Assembly: GCF_001613345.1 (NCBI RefSeq) | Contig: NZ_BDCE01000020.1 | Location: 1 to 64,000, forward strand | Origin: Nocardia uniformis NBRC 13702 | GTDB taxonomy: Bacteria > Actinomycetota > Actinomycetes > Mycobacteriales > Mycobacteriaceae | DNA length: 64,000 nucleotides | Reading direction: 5' to 3' | Shown here: positions 1 to 8,536 of the stretch, piece by piece | Layout of the letters: the number at the start of each line of letters is the position of its first letter | Position numbering within the stretch: position 1 is the first letter of the stretch | Notes under the pieces: generated by a model | Databases searched by the model: none | Seen by the model: the letters and a program-made list of their open reading frames with translations, nothing else | What the model was told of the DNA's origin: nothing | Program-made: the position numbers and the translations under genes

Positions 1-329
1 ACGCCGCAGCACGGTCCGCAACGTCGTCGCGACACAGTCCGCTACTGAAAGTTCTCCACGCGATGTCTCCTGCCGCGTCATCCCGGCGTGCTTTTGGCCG
101 GGATCCACTGCTGACCAAAGGTGGATTCCGGCCAAAAGCACGCCGGAATGACGATATGGGTGGGCGCCAGCACGTATTCACGCTCGGTTACCGCCCCGCG
201 GCACTGCTCGCGACCCGGCGTCTCCGCTTCGGCGTGAGCCGTCCGGGCCGGGGCGGAACCGGTACGGTGACCGCAGGTCATCGGGGTCGGTGACGGCTCG
301 GCGGTGTGGACGGCAGTGTGGGAGGCGTG
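1..329. other. Intergenic region, left edge
   Basis: No convincing gene is seen in the first 329 bases. The stretch holds one copy of the P palindrome (77-152). The only other readable signal is a ribosome-binding site, GGAGG at 321-325, that belongs to the next gene. Open frames crossing this stretch lack a start context and an actinomycete-like codon pattern. Confidence 0.6.
77..152. repeat. P palindrome, copy 1
   Basis: Two 32-base arms (77-108 and 121-152) are inverted copies of each other with 30 of 32 positions matching, around a 12-base loop. Each arm begins GTCATYCCGGCRTGCTTTTG and ends GGCCGGRATCCAC. The same element recurs at 3211-3287 and 28172-28261. The mismatching arm positions are transitions (positions 6 and 27 here), and in every copy the two arms carry opposite alleles. 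This one is flipped relative to the other two. No transposase is nearby, so it looks like a REP or MITE-like dispersed element. Confidence 0.9.
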
Positions 330-860
330 ATGACGGTGGTTCGGGCGGGTGTGGTGCCGGGGCGGCGGGTGGCGCTGTACGCGGGGCTGGGGGCGGTGTC
401 GGGGCTGCTGATTTGCGCGGTGGTGGTGGCGGGGTTCGGGGTGAATCGGGTGTTCACCGGGATCGCTATCGGGGCGGCGGTCGCTATCGGGCTGTTGTAC
501 GCCCTGTTCAAGCGGGATGGGGTCATGCTCAGTGACCAGGCGATCGTGCGGCGGACGCCGTGGGCGGCGGACACTATCGCCTGGAATCGGGTGGTGGCCG
601 GACGCTTCACACTCGACGAACACGCACGGTGGGCCCTGGCGCTCGATCTGAACGGCAGCGATGAACCGCATCAGGAGCTGACGCTGCTCTCCATCCCGCC
701 CGTGACCCGCCCCATTGCCAATGCCTACGATCTGCGCAAGCGCGAGCAGGTCCAGGAAATCCGCACCATGCTGCGCGATAAGCGCATTCCGGTCACCGTG
801 CTGCCCGAAATCGCGGACGCTCTCAGCCACCACTGGAAGATCGCACCGCCCACCAGCTGA
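330..860 (+). CDS. Small membrane protein with PH-like domain
   Basis: The protein is 176 residues and not assigned to a named family with certainty. Two hydrophobic segments lie near residues 14-35 and 39-59. A soluble C-terminal part follows, reading like the bacterial PH-type domain often fused to two-helix membrane anchors (segments GVMLSDQAIVRRTPW and DTIAWNRVVAG). The ATG at 330 is chosen because GGAGG ends five bases upstream; GTG codons at 306, 318 and 327 are alternatives. Function is unknown. It runs toward the Nudix gene with a 31-base gap, so the two may be co-transcribed. Confidence 0.7.
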   Translation: MTVVRAGVVPGRRVALYAGLGAVSGLLICAVVVAGFGVNRVFTGIAIGAAVAIGLLYALFKRDGVMLSDQAIVRRTPWAADTIAWNRVVAGRFTLDEHARWALALDLNGSDEPHQELTLLSIPPVTRPIANAYDLRKREQVQEIRTMLRDKRIPVTVLPEIADALSHHWKIAPPTS

Positions 861-891
861 CCGGCCTCTTCGTAGTCCTAAGGTGGACCGG

Positions 892-1287
892 GTGATTCGC
901 ACAGCTGCGCTGGCTCATATCCGCGATCGCCGTCTCCTACAGGCCCGATCGGCAGACAAGGACGTCTTCTATATGGCGGGCGGGAAGATCGATCCCGGCG
1001 AGACCCCGGAGGCCGCACTGCATCGGGAGATCCGTGAGGAACTCGGCGTCGGGGTCACCGAGGTGCACGAACTCGGCATCTTCGAAGCCGAGGCCTACGG
1101 CCACGCCCCGGGTACCCCGCTGCATATGACCTGCTTCATCGCCGATCTCACCGACGCCCCCGAACCCAGTGGCGAGATCGCCGAACTGCGCTACTTCACC
1201 GTCGCCGAATACGCGGCCATGGCACACGTGGCCCCCGGCTCCATGCTGGTCTTCCGCCACCTGCAGACCCTCGGCCTCATCGACTGA
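892..1287 (+). CDS. Nudix (MutT-type) hydrolase
   Basis: The 131-residue protein carries a complete Nudix box at about residues 31-53: G31, five residues, E37, seven residues, then R45-E46-I-R-E49-E50-L-G-V. This box binds the metal and catalyses hydrolysis of a nucleoside diphosphate linked to another group. The exact substrate cannot be read from sequence; the single compact domain fits small NUDIX enzymes that clean up oxidised or unusual nucleotides. The GTG at 892 is preferred because TAAGG lies about eight bases upstream. GTG at 883 would add three residues. It converges on the MFS gene with only 11 bases between the two stop codons. Confidence 0.88.
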   Translation: MIRTAALAHIRDRRLLQARSADKDVFYMAGGKIDPGETPEAALHREIREELGVGVTEVHELGIFEAEAYGHAPGTPLHMTCFIADLTDAPEPSGEIAELRYFTVAEYAAMAHVAPGSMLVFRHLQTLGLID

Positions 1288-1298
1288 GCGCACGTCCG

Positions 1299-2933
1299 TC
1301 AGTCCGGAGTGCTCGCGTCCTCCTCGATTACGCGTGGCTTGTGCGGAATGCGGGTGGCGGCGGCCAGGCCCAGCAGCAGGAAGACGGTGGCGGCCAGCAG
1401 GGTCGTGCGGGTCGAATCGGCAAAGGCTTCGGTGAGAGCGTCGAGGACGTCGGCCGCACCCTCGTGGTCGCGTACCCCCGCAATGGCCCCACCGGCGGAT
1501 TCACGGGTGGCGGTGGCAATGGTGTCGGCGGCGTCGGCGGGAAGATCGGTATCTTCTTCGAGGCGCTTGGGCAGGTCATGGCCGAGGGCGACGGATAGCA
1601 GACCACCGACCACGGCGATGCCGAAGGCGGAGCCGACCTGTCGGACCGTGCTCTGGGTGGCGGAACCCTGGCCGGAGTTCGCCGGTGGCACATCACCCAG
1701 CACGGTGCCGGTGAGCTGCGCCGAGGCCATCCCGAGGCCGACACCGTAGCCCGCCAGCAGCACCGCCAGCCACCACGGCGAGATATGCGGTGTCACGAAC
1801 AGTGCCGTCAGCGCCACCGCGACAACCTCGAGGCCCAGTCCGACCTGCACCACCCGCACCGGCCCGTACTTGTGCACGAAGCCTTCCGTGACCCCGGCCG
1901 CGAGGAATGCCCCACCCGCCATGGCGGCCAGTACGAACCCCGCCTGCAGCGTGGACAGCCCGAGCACATTCACCATGAACAACGGCAGTACGAACAGCAG
2001 ACCGAATTCGCCCAGCGCCACCGCGAAGGCCGCGATATTGCCCCAGCGGAAGCTGGGGATCTGGAACAGCGCCGGATCCAGCAGGGCCGAACGCCCGATC
2101 AGTTTGCGATGCCGCTCCCAGCGAATGAACAGCACCAGGGCCAGCACGCCAAGGGCGAGCATGACCGGAATCGGCGAGATGGGCGCGGTGCCCGACCAGG
2201 TGAATCCGGGCAGCGGGAATTCCCGCAGCGGTTTCCACCAGCCGTAGGTCTGCCCTTCGATGAGCGCGAAGACGACGAGCGCGAAACCCGCTGCGCTGAG
2301 CAGGAATCCGTCCACATCGAGGCCGGGTGCGGCCTTACCCATGCGGGTTTCCGGTACGAACAGTACGAGCCCGATCAACACCACGATGCCGAGTGGGATA
2401 TTGACGAGGAAGATCCACGGCCAGGTGTACTCGGTGGTCAACCAGCCGCCGATCAGCGGTCCGATGGCGGCGACACCGGCGATGACCGACCCCCACACCG
2501 CGAACGCGATCATCCGGTCCCGGCCGCGGAAGAGGGCATTGACGGTGGCCAGCGTGGCGGGCATGACCCCGGCAGCGCCGATGCCCTGCACAATGCGGCC
2601 CCAGATCAATGGCCAGCTATCGGTGGCGGAGGCGGCGAGCACACTGCCCACCAGGAAGATGATGACGCCGAGGGCGAAGAGTTTGCGCCGACCGATCCGG
2701 TCGCCGATCCGCCCGCTGGTAATCAGCAGCGCGGCCAGCACCACCGCGTAGACACTGGTGATCCATTGCGCCTGAGTGAAATTCAGCTCCAATTCGGCAA
2801 TGATCACCGGCAGGGAGACGGCGACTATGGTGCCGTCGAGCACCACCATGGACAGTCCGAGCGCGAGTACCGCGAGCGTGATCCATTTCCTGCGACCCGT
2901 CGGTACCGCCGCGTCGAGCTCCGCTTCAGTCAT
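1299..2933 (-). CDS. MFS drug efflux transporter, DHA2 (14-TMS) type
   Basis: The 544-residue multi-pass membrane protein belongs to the EmrB/QacA-type major facilitator group. The N-terminal half contains LDGTIVAVSLPVI, the drug:proton antiporter signature of helix 1. GRIGDRIGRRKLF in loop 2-3 and GIGAAGVMPATLA follow. About 14 hydrophobic segments can be counted, with a long soluble loop near the C terminus. It should export a lipophilic compound by proton antiport; the compound cannot be inferred. The ATG at 2933 follows GGGAG at good spacing. ATG at 2963 would add MAVPTRWERQ and is also possible. An inverted repeat at 3075-3116 lies in its upstream region. Confidence 0.9.
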   Translation of the reverse strand: MTEAELDAAVPTGRRKWITLAVLALGLSMVVLDGTIVAVSLPVIIAELELNFTQAQWITSVYAVVLAALLITSGRIGDRIGRRKLFALGVIIFLVGSVLAASATDSWPLIWGRIVQGIGAAGVMPATLATVNALFRGRDRMIAFAVWGSVIAGVAAIGPLIGGWLTTEYTWPWIFLVNIPLGIVVLIGLVLFVPETRMGKAAPGLDVDGFLLSAAGFALVVFALIEGQTYGWWKPLREFPLPGFTWSGTAPISPIPVMLALGVLALVLFIRWERHRKLIGRSALLDPALFQIPSFRWGNIAAFAVALGEFGLLFVLPLFMVNVLGLSTLQAGFVLAAMAGGAFLAAGVTEGFVHKYGPVRVVQVGLGLEVVAVALTALFVTPHISPWWLAVLLAGYGVGLGMASAQLTGTVLGDVPPANSGQGSATQSTVRQVGSAFGIAVVGGLLSVALGHDLPKRLEEDTDLPADAADTIATATRESAGGAIAGVRDHEGAADVLDALTEAFADSTRTTLLAATVFLLLGLAAATRIPHKPRVIEEDASTPD

Positions 2934-3074
2934 CTGTCGCTCCCACCGGGTCGGCACAGCCATGCGAACTTCTTGCGCTGAAGATTCGCTGCCACGGGCA
3001 TACGGCAGCGGAACCCGGTCAAGTGTAGCGGCGAAACATCCGAATTCGGGCGTTTGATAACGGCGATGCAACGT

Positions 3075-3116
3075 TGTTTTGACAGGTCAGTGACCATGAC
3101 CGTGCTGTCCAAAACA
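3075..3116. promoter_or_regulatory. Nested inverted repeat, possible operator
   Basis: The outer arms TGTTTTGACAG (3075-3085) and CTGTCCAAAACA (3105-3116) are inverted copies with a one-base indel. Inside them GGTCA (3085-3089) and TGACC (3097-3101) form a second, perfect pair. It lies 112-183 bp upstream of the efflux gene and about 320 bp upstream of the TerD gene. The symmetry suggests binding by a dimeric regulator; which gene it controls is not evident. Confidence 0.4.
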
Positions 3117-3210
3117 ATTGGCCCGGTCGGCAAGTCATTCGCCGACAACACCGACGCTATCTATTTGCCTACTCATCCAAGATGTGGCCACGATGCTGCT
3201 CGCCACCCTC

Positions 3211-3287
3211 GTCATTCCGGCATGCTTTTGGCCGGAATCCACACCCTCGGCAGTAGTGGATCCCGGCCAAAAGCACGCCGGGATGAC
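3211..3287. repeat. P palindrome, copy 2
   Basis: Arms at 3211-3242 and 3256-3287 match at 29 of 32 inverted positions around a 13-base loop. Arm sequence is the same as in copy 1, with the arm alleles swapped left to right relative to it. It sits in the divergent intergenic region, about 150 bp upstream of the TerD start. Confidence 0.9.
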
Positions 3288-3437
3288 GGAGGAGTTGTGC
3301 TGGAACAACCGGGCGAATTGTGCCGGAGTCCGCACCTTCATCAGCGGCAATCGGGCGCAGCCCAGACTGCCGATTCAGCCGTCCAGGCACACTCGGGACA
3401 GCGTGCGCTCGCATCGTCTACGTTTGAACACGTGTCG

Positions 3438-4985
3438 ATGATGAAGGGCGCCAATGTACCGGTGCCGAGTTCCGCGGTCCGCGTCGAGTTGGGGTGGCAG
3501 TCGGGTCCGGGCGTTCCGGACGCGGATGCGTCGGCCCTGTTATTGCAATCATCGGGGAAGGTACGCTCCGATGCCGATTTCGTCTTCTACAACCAGAAGC
3601 AGCATCCGTCGGGCGCGGTACGCCACGATGGAAAGCAGCAGGGTCCGCAGGTCACCGATGTGCTCTCGGTGAATCTGGCCCAGCTGGAGCCGACGGTCGA
3701 CCGGATCGTTATCGCCGCATCCTCCGACGGTGGCACCTTCGCGCAGCTGCGCGGGCTGCATGTGCGGGTGGTGGACGCGAATTCCGGTGCGGAAGTAGCG
3801 CGTTTCGACAGCGCGGACGCCACCTCGGAGACCGCTTTCGTACTCGGCGAGCTGTACCGCCGCCAGGGCGCCTGGAAGTTCCGCGCGGTCGGCCAGGGTT
3901 ATGCGGCCGGGCTGGGCGGTCTGGCCACGGATTTCGGTATCAGTGTCGACGATCCGGCCCCGGCGCAGCCACAGCCCAGCTCCGCGGCCCAGCCACAGTT
4001 CAATACCCCGCCGCCGCAACCGTTTACGCCCGCGCCGCCGCCGGGTTTCCCGCCACAGCCGCAACAGCCACAGCCGTACCCGCCGCAGGTCCAAGGCTTC
4101 CCGCCGCCGCAACAGCCGTATCCCCCGCAGCCCAACCAGGGGCAGCAGTACCCTTACCCGCCCGCGCCGCCGACCCAGCCGTACCAGCCCGCGCCGACGC
4201 CGGGCTATGCGCCGCAGGGGCAGCAACCGTACCCGCCCGGCCCGGGTCCGGCTCCGTACCAACAGCATCCGGTACCGCCGCAGCCGTATCAGCCCGCTCC
4301 CCCGCCGCAGCCGTACCAGCCCACCGCCCCCGCTTCGACTCCGCCGGTGAATCTGGGCAAGATCTCGCTGACCAAGGAATCGCCCGCTGTCTCACTGACC
4401 AAGCAGGGTGCGACCTCCGGCATCATGCGGGTGAACCTCAATTGGTCGGTCCCGAACGCGCCGACCGGCCTGTTCGGTCGCAAACGCGGCGGCACCGGCG
4501 GTCTCGACCTGGACCTGTGCTGCTTCTGGGAGCTGAACGACGGTTCGAAGGGCTCCATCAGCCCGCTCGACACCATGGGCAATCTGCATCGCGCGCCATT
4601 CATCGAACTGGATCGCGACGATCGCACCGGTGGTAGCGCCACCGGCGAGAACCTGTCCATCAATCTCGACCACACCGCGCAGTTCCGCCGCATCCTGGTG
4701 TTCGCCTCGCTGTACGAGGGTGCTGACGACTTCCGTGGCGTGCACGCCACCGCCACCTTCTATCCGGTGGGCTCCGCACCCATCGAGATGATGGTGGACG
4801 GCTGCTTCGACGACTCCCGCGAAATGGTGCTGGCGCTACTCGAAAACGTCAACGGCGAGTTGGTAATTCGACGCGAGGGCACCTTCGTGCGCCCGCCCCA
4901 GGGCAAGAAGTTCTGGGGCAAGCTGGCGGTGGACCAGGCCTACCACTGGGACCTCAAATGGGGCACCTCTAAGGGCAAGTCCTGA
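3438..4985 (+). CDS. Two-domain TerD-family protein with Pro/Gln-rich linker
   Basis: The 515-residue protein has an N-terminal TerD-like domain (about residues 1-165, beginning [10 protein letters not shown] and containing DADFVFYNQ). A linker of about 130 residues follows, dominated by Pro, Gln, Tyr and Ala (repeats such as QPYPP and QPYQP). The C-terminal domain is a divergent TerD/TerA-like unit (from about 310: [21 protein letters not shown]). TerD-fold proteins bind calcium and are linked to tellurite and general stress responses; the substrate here is unknown. The start is uncertain: ATG at 3438 or 3441, or GTG at 3432, with no strong ribosome-binding site. Confidence 0.82.
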   Translation: MMKGANVPVPSSAVRVELGWQSGPGVPDADASALLLQSSGKVRSDADFVFYNQKQHPSGAVRHDGKQQGPQVTDVLSVNLAQLEPTVDRIVIAASSDGGTFAQLRGLHVRVVDANSGAEVARFDSADATSETAFVLGELYRRQGAWKFRAVGQGYAAGLGGLATDFGISVDDPAPAQPQPSSAAQPQFNTPPPQPFTPAPPPGFPPQPQQPQPYPPQVQGFPPPQQPYPPQPNQGQQYPYPPAPPTQPYQPAPTPGYAPQGQQPYPPGPGPAPYQQHPVPPQPYQPAPPPQPYQPTAPASTPPVNLGKISLTKESPAVSLTKQGATSGIMRVNLNWSVPNAPTGLFGRKRGGTGGLDLDLCCFWELNDGSKGSISPLDTMGNLHRAPFIELDRDDRTGGSATGENLSINLDHTAQFRRILVFASLYEGADDFRGVHATATFYPVGSAPIEMMVDGCFDDSREMVLALLENVNGELVIRREGTFVRPPQGKKFWGKLAVDQAYHWDLKWGTSKGKS

Positions 4986-4998
4986 GTTAGCCTCGCCT

Positions 4999-5679
4999 TC
5001 AGTCGTTTTCGCGATCCGACTGGTCGATCCCCTCGACCAGTCGGATCGCCGCTTTCCGAACCTGTTCCGCATCTCCCCGCCAGCCGAGCAGTCGCAGCAC
5101 CGCACCGGGGATGACGCGCTGCGCGTAGCCCGGCGAAGCTCCCTCGTCCGAGCGGATATTGATGACGGATTCGACCAGCCGGAAGGGCAGTAACTCACTA
5201 CCTACGGCCACGCCGCCCGCCTCGGCGACGACGGCCGCGGCCAGGGCTTCATAGTGGCGACGCAGATCGTCGCGGCGTTGCCGGAAGTCGGCGAACCGCT
5301 CGGAGCGCAGTTCCGGCACCAGGTAGAGCGCGCCGAGGTTCCAGCGGGCAGTGCACAGTTGCCGCACATCGAACCAGGCCAAGGCGTACAGCCGCACCGG
5401 CGCGGGTTCTGGGCTACCAGTGAGCCGCTCGGCGAGTTCCAAGGCGGCGGTGATGGTTTCGGCGAGCAGCGCGTCGAGGATGTCGTCCTTGGCGGCGAAG
5501 TGGTGATACAGCGACGCCTGCCGGATACCGACGGCGTCGGCAATACCGCGCGTTGAGGTGCTCCCGTACCCCTTGGTGGTGAACAGTTCGGCCGCGGCAT
5601 CGAGGATCTCGGCCCGCGGCGTCTGCCCCTGGCGGCGGCGAGGCTCTAGGCGGGGGCGTCCGGGTCCGATGTGGGTCAC
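4999..5679 (-). CDS. TetR-family transcriptional regulator
   Basis: The 226-residue protein has a typical TetR N-terminal DNA-binding domain at about residues 20-70 (ILDAAAELFTTKGY, then STSTRGIADAVGI and QASLYHHFAAKDDIL). A helical ligand-binding C-terminal domain follows. It is divergent from the symporter that heads the urea/guanidine operon, and a 22 bp palindrome lies 51 bp upstream of its start, so autoregulation plus control of that operon is the natural inference. The ligand is unknown. Its last codons overlap a perfect inverted repeat that probably ends transcription from both sides. Confidence 0.9.
   Translation of the reverse strand: MTHIGPGRPRLEPRRRQGQTPRAEILDAAAELFTTKGYGSTSTRGIADAVGIRQASLYHHFAAKDDILDALLAETITAALELAERLTGSPEPAPVRLYALAWFDVRQLCTARWNLGALYLVPELRSERFADFRQRRDDLRRHYEALAAAVVAEAGGVAVGSELLPFRLVESVINIRSDEGASPGYAQRVIPGAVLRLLGWRGDAEQVRKAAIRLVEGIDQSDREND
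5012..5050. terminator. Bidirectional hairpin terminator between convergent genes
   Basis: A perfect 17-base inverted repeat, GCGATCCGACTGGTCGA (5012-5028) and its complement (5034-5050), flanks a five-base loop. It follows the TerD stop (4985) and lies inside the 3' end of the convergent tetR gene. There is no T-run on either side, as is common for actinobacterial hairpin terminators. The stem would serve transcripts from both directions. Confidence 0.7.
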
Positions 5680-5729
5680 GGTCTCATTGTGTCCTACCGG
5701 GATTCAGCGCCTCGCCGAGCCGGTGAGAG

Positions 5730-5751
5730 ATTTCTGTCATTCGATAGAAAT
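5730..5751. promoter_or_regulatory. Palindromic operator, likely for the adjacent TetR
   Basis: The 22-base palindrome has arms ATTTCTGTC and GATAGAAAT around four bases. Eight of nine arm positions pair, with one mismatch at the seventh. It sits between the divergent tetR (start 5679) and symporter (start 5937) genes, the standard place and size for a TetR operator. Confidence 0.6.
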
Positions 5752-5936
5752 ACTGGCAACACAGAAGTTACGGGTGGCCACGAGACGGATACACCGCCGT
5801 CACCTCGAAGGCGGTCGCATCGCGAAAACTTTCAATCGATAGGTATTCGCCTAGATGAAGGACCTCCGATGGCCACGCGATCGCTCCCAGAGCCACCCCG
5901 TCCGATCCTCGCCGCACCCGCCCGAGGAGCCCGGTC

Positions 5937-7460
5937 ATGATCATCACCGGTATCGCGATCAGCGTGATCGCCGTCATCGCCATCGGGCTGTTCGTCGCCC
6001 GCAAGGTGGACGGCGACAGCACCAACTTCCTGGTTGCCGGGCGCTCACTGGCATTGCCACTGGTGGCGGCGGGCCTGATGGGTCAGGCCGTCGACTCCAA
6101 TGCCACGCTGGGCAATACCGACCTGACCAGTTCACTCGGCTTCTGGGCCGGGGCCTCGCTACCGCTGGGCTTGGGCCTGTGTCTACTCATTACGGGGATC
6201 TTCTTCGCCGGGCCGATGAACCGAATGGGCTTGCTGACCCTGCCCGACTTCTTCCGCATCAAGTACGGCCGCGGCATCGAATTGGCCTCCTCGCTGCTCA
6301 TGATCTTCAGCTTCTGCATTCTGCTGGCGGGCAATCTCGTCGCGGGCGGCTATATCTTCGAGCGATTCCTCGGCGTTCCGTATACGGCGGGCGTCCTGCT
6401 CATTGTCGCAATCGTGTTGTCGTACACCATCATCGGCGGCATGTACAGCGACGCCTACACGGCGCTGGCACAAATGGTGATCACCATATTCGGCTCCCTG
6501 GCGCTGCTCATCTGGGTCGGCTCCACCATGGGCATCACCATTCCGGATGGAATGGGGCCCTTCGACTTCGGTCAGCTCACCAACACCTCCGAAGGAGCGC
6601 CGATCAACTGGGCAACCCTGGTATCCCTGGGCATCGGCGATATCGTCGCCATCGACTTCATGCAGCGCATCTTCTCGGCTCGCACGCCGCGGATCGCTCG
6701 TCGCGCCTGCTTCGTCGCCGCGGCCGGCACCGTTGTCGTCGGCGTCCCGTATGCCCTGGTGGCGCTGACTGTTTCCGGAGTGATCAGCGGCGATAACGGT
6801 CCGGTTCTCTTGACCCTGCTGGCCGACCGGGCTCCGGCGGGATTGGCCATCCTGGTGCTGTCGGCGATTGTCGCAGCGTCCTGCTCCACCGCCAACGGCG
6901 CGATCCTCGGCACCGCCTCGGTGGCCACCCGCAATGTCGCGGGCCGAACCCGGGCCACCGATGCGGCCGGACGCGACACCCTGCTGCGGGATGTGCGAAT
7001 CACCATGGTCCCGGTGGTGGCGGTGGCCGTACTCTTCGCGGTCAAGGTGCCGCAGACCGGAATTCTGCTGACCCTCGCCTTCGATCTCATGCTCGCCGGG
7101 CTGATCGTGCCGTTCGTGGCGGCACACATCACGTCCCGCGTCACCAGCGCCGCCGCAGCCGCGGCCATGGTGGTCGGTCTCGGCACCCGACTGGCGCTGT
7201 TCGTCCTGACACCGACCGTGTACGGCGCGGAGAACACGCTCTTGCATATCGACAATTCGCTCATTACAGCGAGTTTCGACGGCTGGCCGACCTTCATCGC
7301 CTTCCTGGCGGCACTGGCCACCTTCCTCGTGGTCATGACGCTGTTCCCGGCCGGGCAGGCCACGGTCGCCATGGCCTCCTCCGGGCCAGAGCCCGCCCCG
7401 GAGCCCACATCCGGGGCGACGTCGGAGCCCGTACCCGCTCCGGCGAGGGCACTGTCGTGA
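5937..7460 (+). CDS. Sodium:solute symporter (SSS family)
   Basis: The 507-residue integral membrane protein begins in the membrane and has about 13 hydrophobic segments, ending in a Pro/Ala/Glu-rich cytoplasmic tail. Motifs such as FLVAGRSLALPLVAAGLMGQ at the N terminus, YTIIGGMYSDAYTALAQM and the SxxCSTANGAIL segment place it in the SSS transporters, which couple uptake to sodium. Being first in a cluster with carboxylase-associated and allophanate hydrolase genes, it probably imports the nitrogen substrate (urea, guanidine or a related amide). GAGGAG lies a few bases before the ATG. The next gene begins 248 bp later; nothing recognisable lies in that gap. Confidence 0.9.
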   Translation: MIITGIAISVIAVIAIGLFVARKVDGDSTNFLVAGRSLALPLVAAGLMGQAVDSNATLGNTDLTSSLGFWAGASLPLGLGLCLLITGIFFAGPMNRMGLLTLPDFFRIKYGRGIELASSLLMIFSFCILLAGNLVAGGYIFERFLGVPYTAGVLLIVAIVLSYTIIGGMYSDAYTALAQMVITIFGSLALLIWVGSTMGITIPDGMGPFDFGQLTNTSEGAPINWATLVSLGIGDIVAIDFMQRIFSARTPRIARRACFVAAAGTVVVGVPYALVALTVSGVISGDNGPVLLTLLADRAPAGLAILVLSAIVAASCSTANGAILGTASVATRNVAGRTRATDAAGRDTLLRDVRITMVPVVAVAVLFAVKVPQTGILLTLAFDLMLAGLIVPFVAAHITSRVTSAAAAAAMVVGLGTRLALFVLTPTVYGAENTLLHIDNSLITASFDGWPTFIAFLAALATFLVVMTLFPAGQATVAMASSGPEPAPEPTSGATSEPVPAPARALS

Positions 7461-7708
7461 CCCCGTCCAGCGATACCGGCGCAGCCGGTGCACCCGGACC
7501 GATGAGTGCGGACCGCGTCGACCGTGTGCCCATGGGCCGCCCGGCCCTCGCGCTCGCACTGGCGGACCTGGTAGGGCGCGTGGTGGCGCGTGTTGCTCGG
7601 AGAGCTTCTGCCACAGCACTTCCCAACTCCCCACGACACGACCACGACTCGACCGCGACTCGTGACCCTCGCCCCACTGAACCTTCCCGTCTACCGAAGG
7701 GAGCACCA

Positions 7709-8536
7709 ATGACGAACACCGCCTCCACCACCGCGGCCCGTGCGCATGCCCGCTCACAGGCTTCCACCGCGGCCATGGCAGGACCCGACCTGCCGGATGG
7801 CCTCGATAGCGCCGAACTGACTGTCGCACAACGGATTCCCCCAGGTGGTTACGCAAATGTAGCGCTCGGCCGCGGTACCCGGCTTCGACTCGCCGATCCG
7901 GCCGGGTCCGCGTGTGCGCATCTGCTGCTACTGCGCGCCGAATGTCCCTGGGAGCGGCTCAATGTGGCCGATACGGTGAAGGTCCCCTGGCAGGCGTACC
8001 TGAGCGCCGGACATCCATTGCTGTCGGATCAGGGCCGGATTCTGGCCACCGTGATGACGGACTCGTCCGGACACCACGACACGCTGTGTGGGCCGGGTTC
8101 GGCCGCACGGCAGCAGTTGTCCATGGCGGGCTCGAAACAGGGACTCGCACCACGGGATATCGGCCCGTCGGTGTCATTCTTCCGAGGCGTGCGCGTCGAG
8201 TCGGACGGCGCGCTGACCGTTACGGGTAGCGCTGGAGCGGGAGCGGCCGTCGAACTGCTCATCCACCTGCCGGTGACCGTACTCATCGCCAATGCCGCAC
8301 ATCCGCTGGACGAGACACCCGTGACCGACCTCGATGTCGTCGCCTGGTCCGCGCCGCTGGACCTGCACACCACACCCAGTTCCGATCCGGAATACCTACG
8401 CGCGGTGGAGAACACCGAATCCGCCTGGCGTGCGGCGGCCACCCCGGAGGCCGTCGCGATGAGCGGACAGCACCCGGTGGAGGCAGCTCGCGTAACCACC
8501 CGGACCGCCCGCGAACGCGCAGAGGAGACAGCATGA
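7709..8536 (+). CDS. Urea carboxylase-associated protein 2 (DUF1989)
   Basis: The 275-residue protein belongs to the DUF1989 group known as urea-carboxylase-associated proteins. In guanidine-degrading bacteria the two paralogues form the deiminase that turns carboxyguanidine into allophanate, and that role fits the context. Conserved segments include ADPAGSACAHLLLLRAECPW and SGHHDTLCGPGS. The ATG at 7709 is chosen over the upstream open frame because GAAGGGAG precedes it by five bases and similarity begins there. It overlaps the next gene by four bases. The C-terminal EAARVTT segment is encoded by a copy of the V repeat. Confidence 0.85.
   Translation: MTNTASTTAARAHARSQASTAAMAGPDLPDGLDSAELTVAQRIPPGGYANVALGRGTRLRLADPAGSACAHLLLLRAECPWERLNVADTVKVPWQAYLSAGHPLLSDQGRILATVMTDSSGHHDTLCGPGSAARQQLSMAGSKQGLAPRDIGPSVSFFRGVRVESDGALTVTGSAGAGAAVELLIHLPVTVLIANAAHPLDETPVTDLDVVAWSAPLDLHTTPSSDPEYLRAVENTESAWRAAATPEAVAMSGQHPVEAARVTTRTARERAEETA
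8479..8500 (+). repeat. V repeat, copy 1 (inside the DUF1989 gene)
   Basis: GGAGGCAGCTCGCGTAACCA followed by CC matches the core of the V element found five more times in the NRPS gene. It encodes EAARVTT, the same frame and nearly the same peptide as the NRPS copies at 24113 and 50722. The last bases differ from the consensus CACGGAG, so this may be a decayed or partial copy. Confidence 0.65.

Larger units (their letters stand above)
2934..3437. other. Divergent intergenic region between efflux and TerD genes
   Basis: About 500 bases separate the two divergent genes. It holds a nested inverted repeat (3075-3116), a possible operator, and the second P palindrome (3211-3287). The frame of the TerD gene stays open upstream through this whole stretch, including the palindrome, but the extra sequence has no TerD similarity and odd codon use, so it is read as non-coding. 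Confidence 0.6.

Noticed and set aside
78..902. Long open frame on the minus strand opposite the first gene
   Set aside because: It is rich in Arg, His and Pro, crosses the P palindrome and mirrors the codon bias of the plus-strand gene; no domain is recognisable.
5680..5936. Guanidine riboswitch upstream of the symporter
   Set aside because: I looked for the conserved ykkC-type and mini-ykkC sequence blocks and saw none on either strand; only the TetR-type palindrome is convincing.
7461..7708. N-terminal extension of the DUF1989 protein from a GTG at 7457
   Set aside because: The 84 added residues look like non-coding translation (Arg/Ala/Pro-rich, no similarity). The ATG at 7709 has a good ribosome-binding site.
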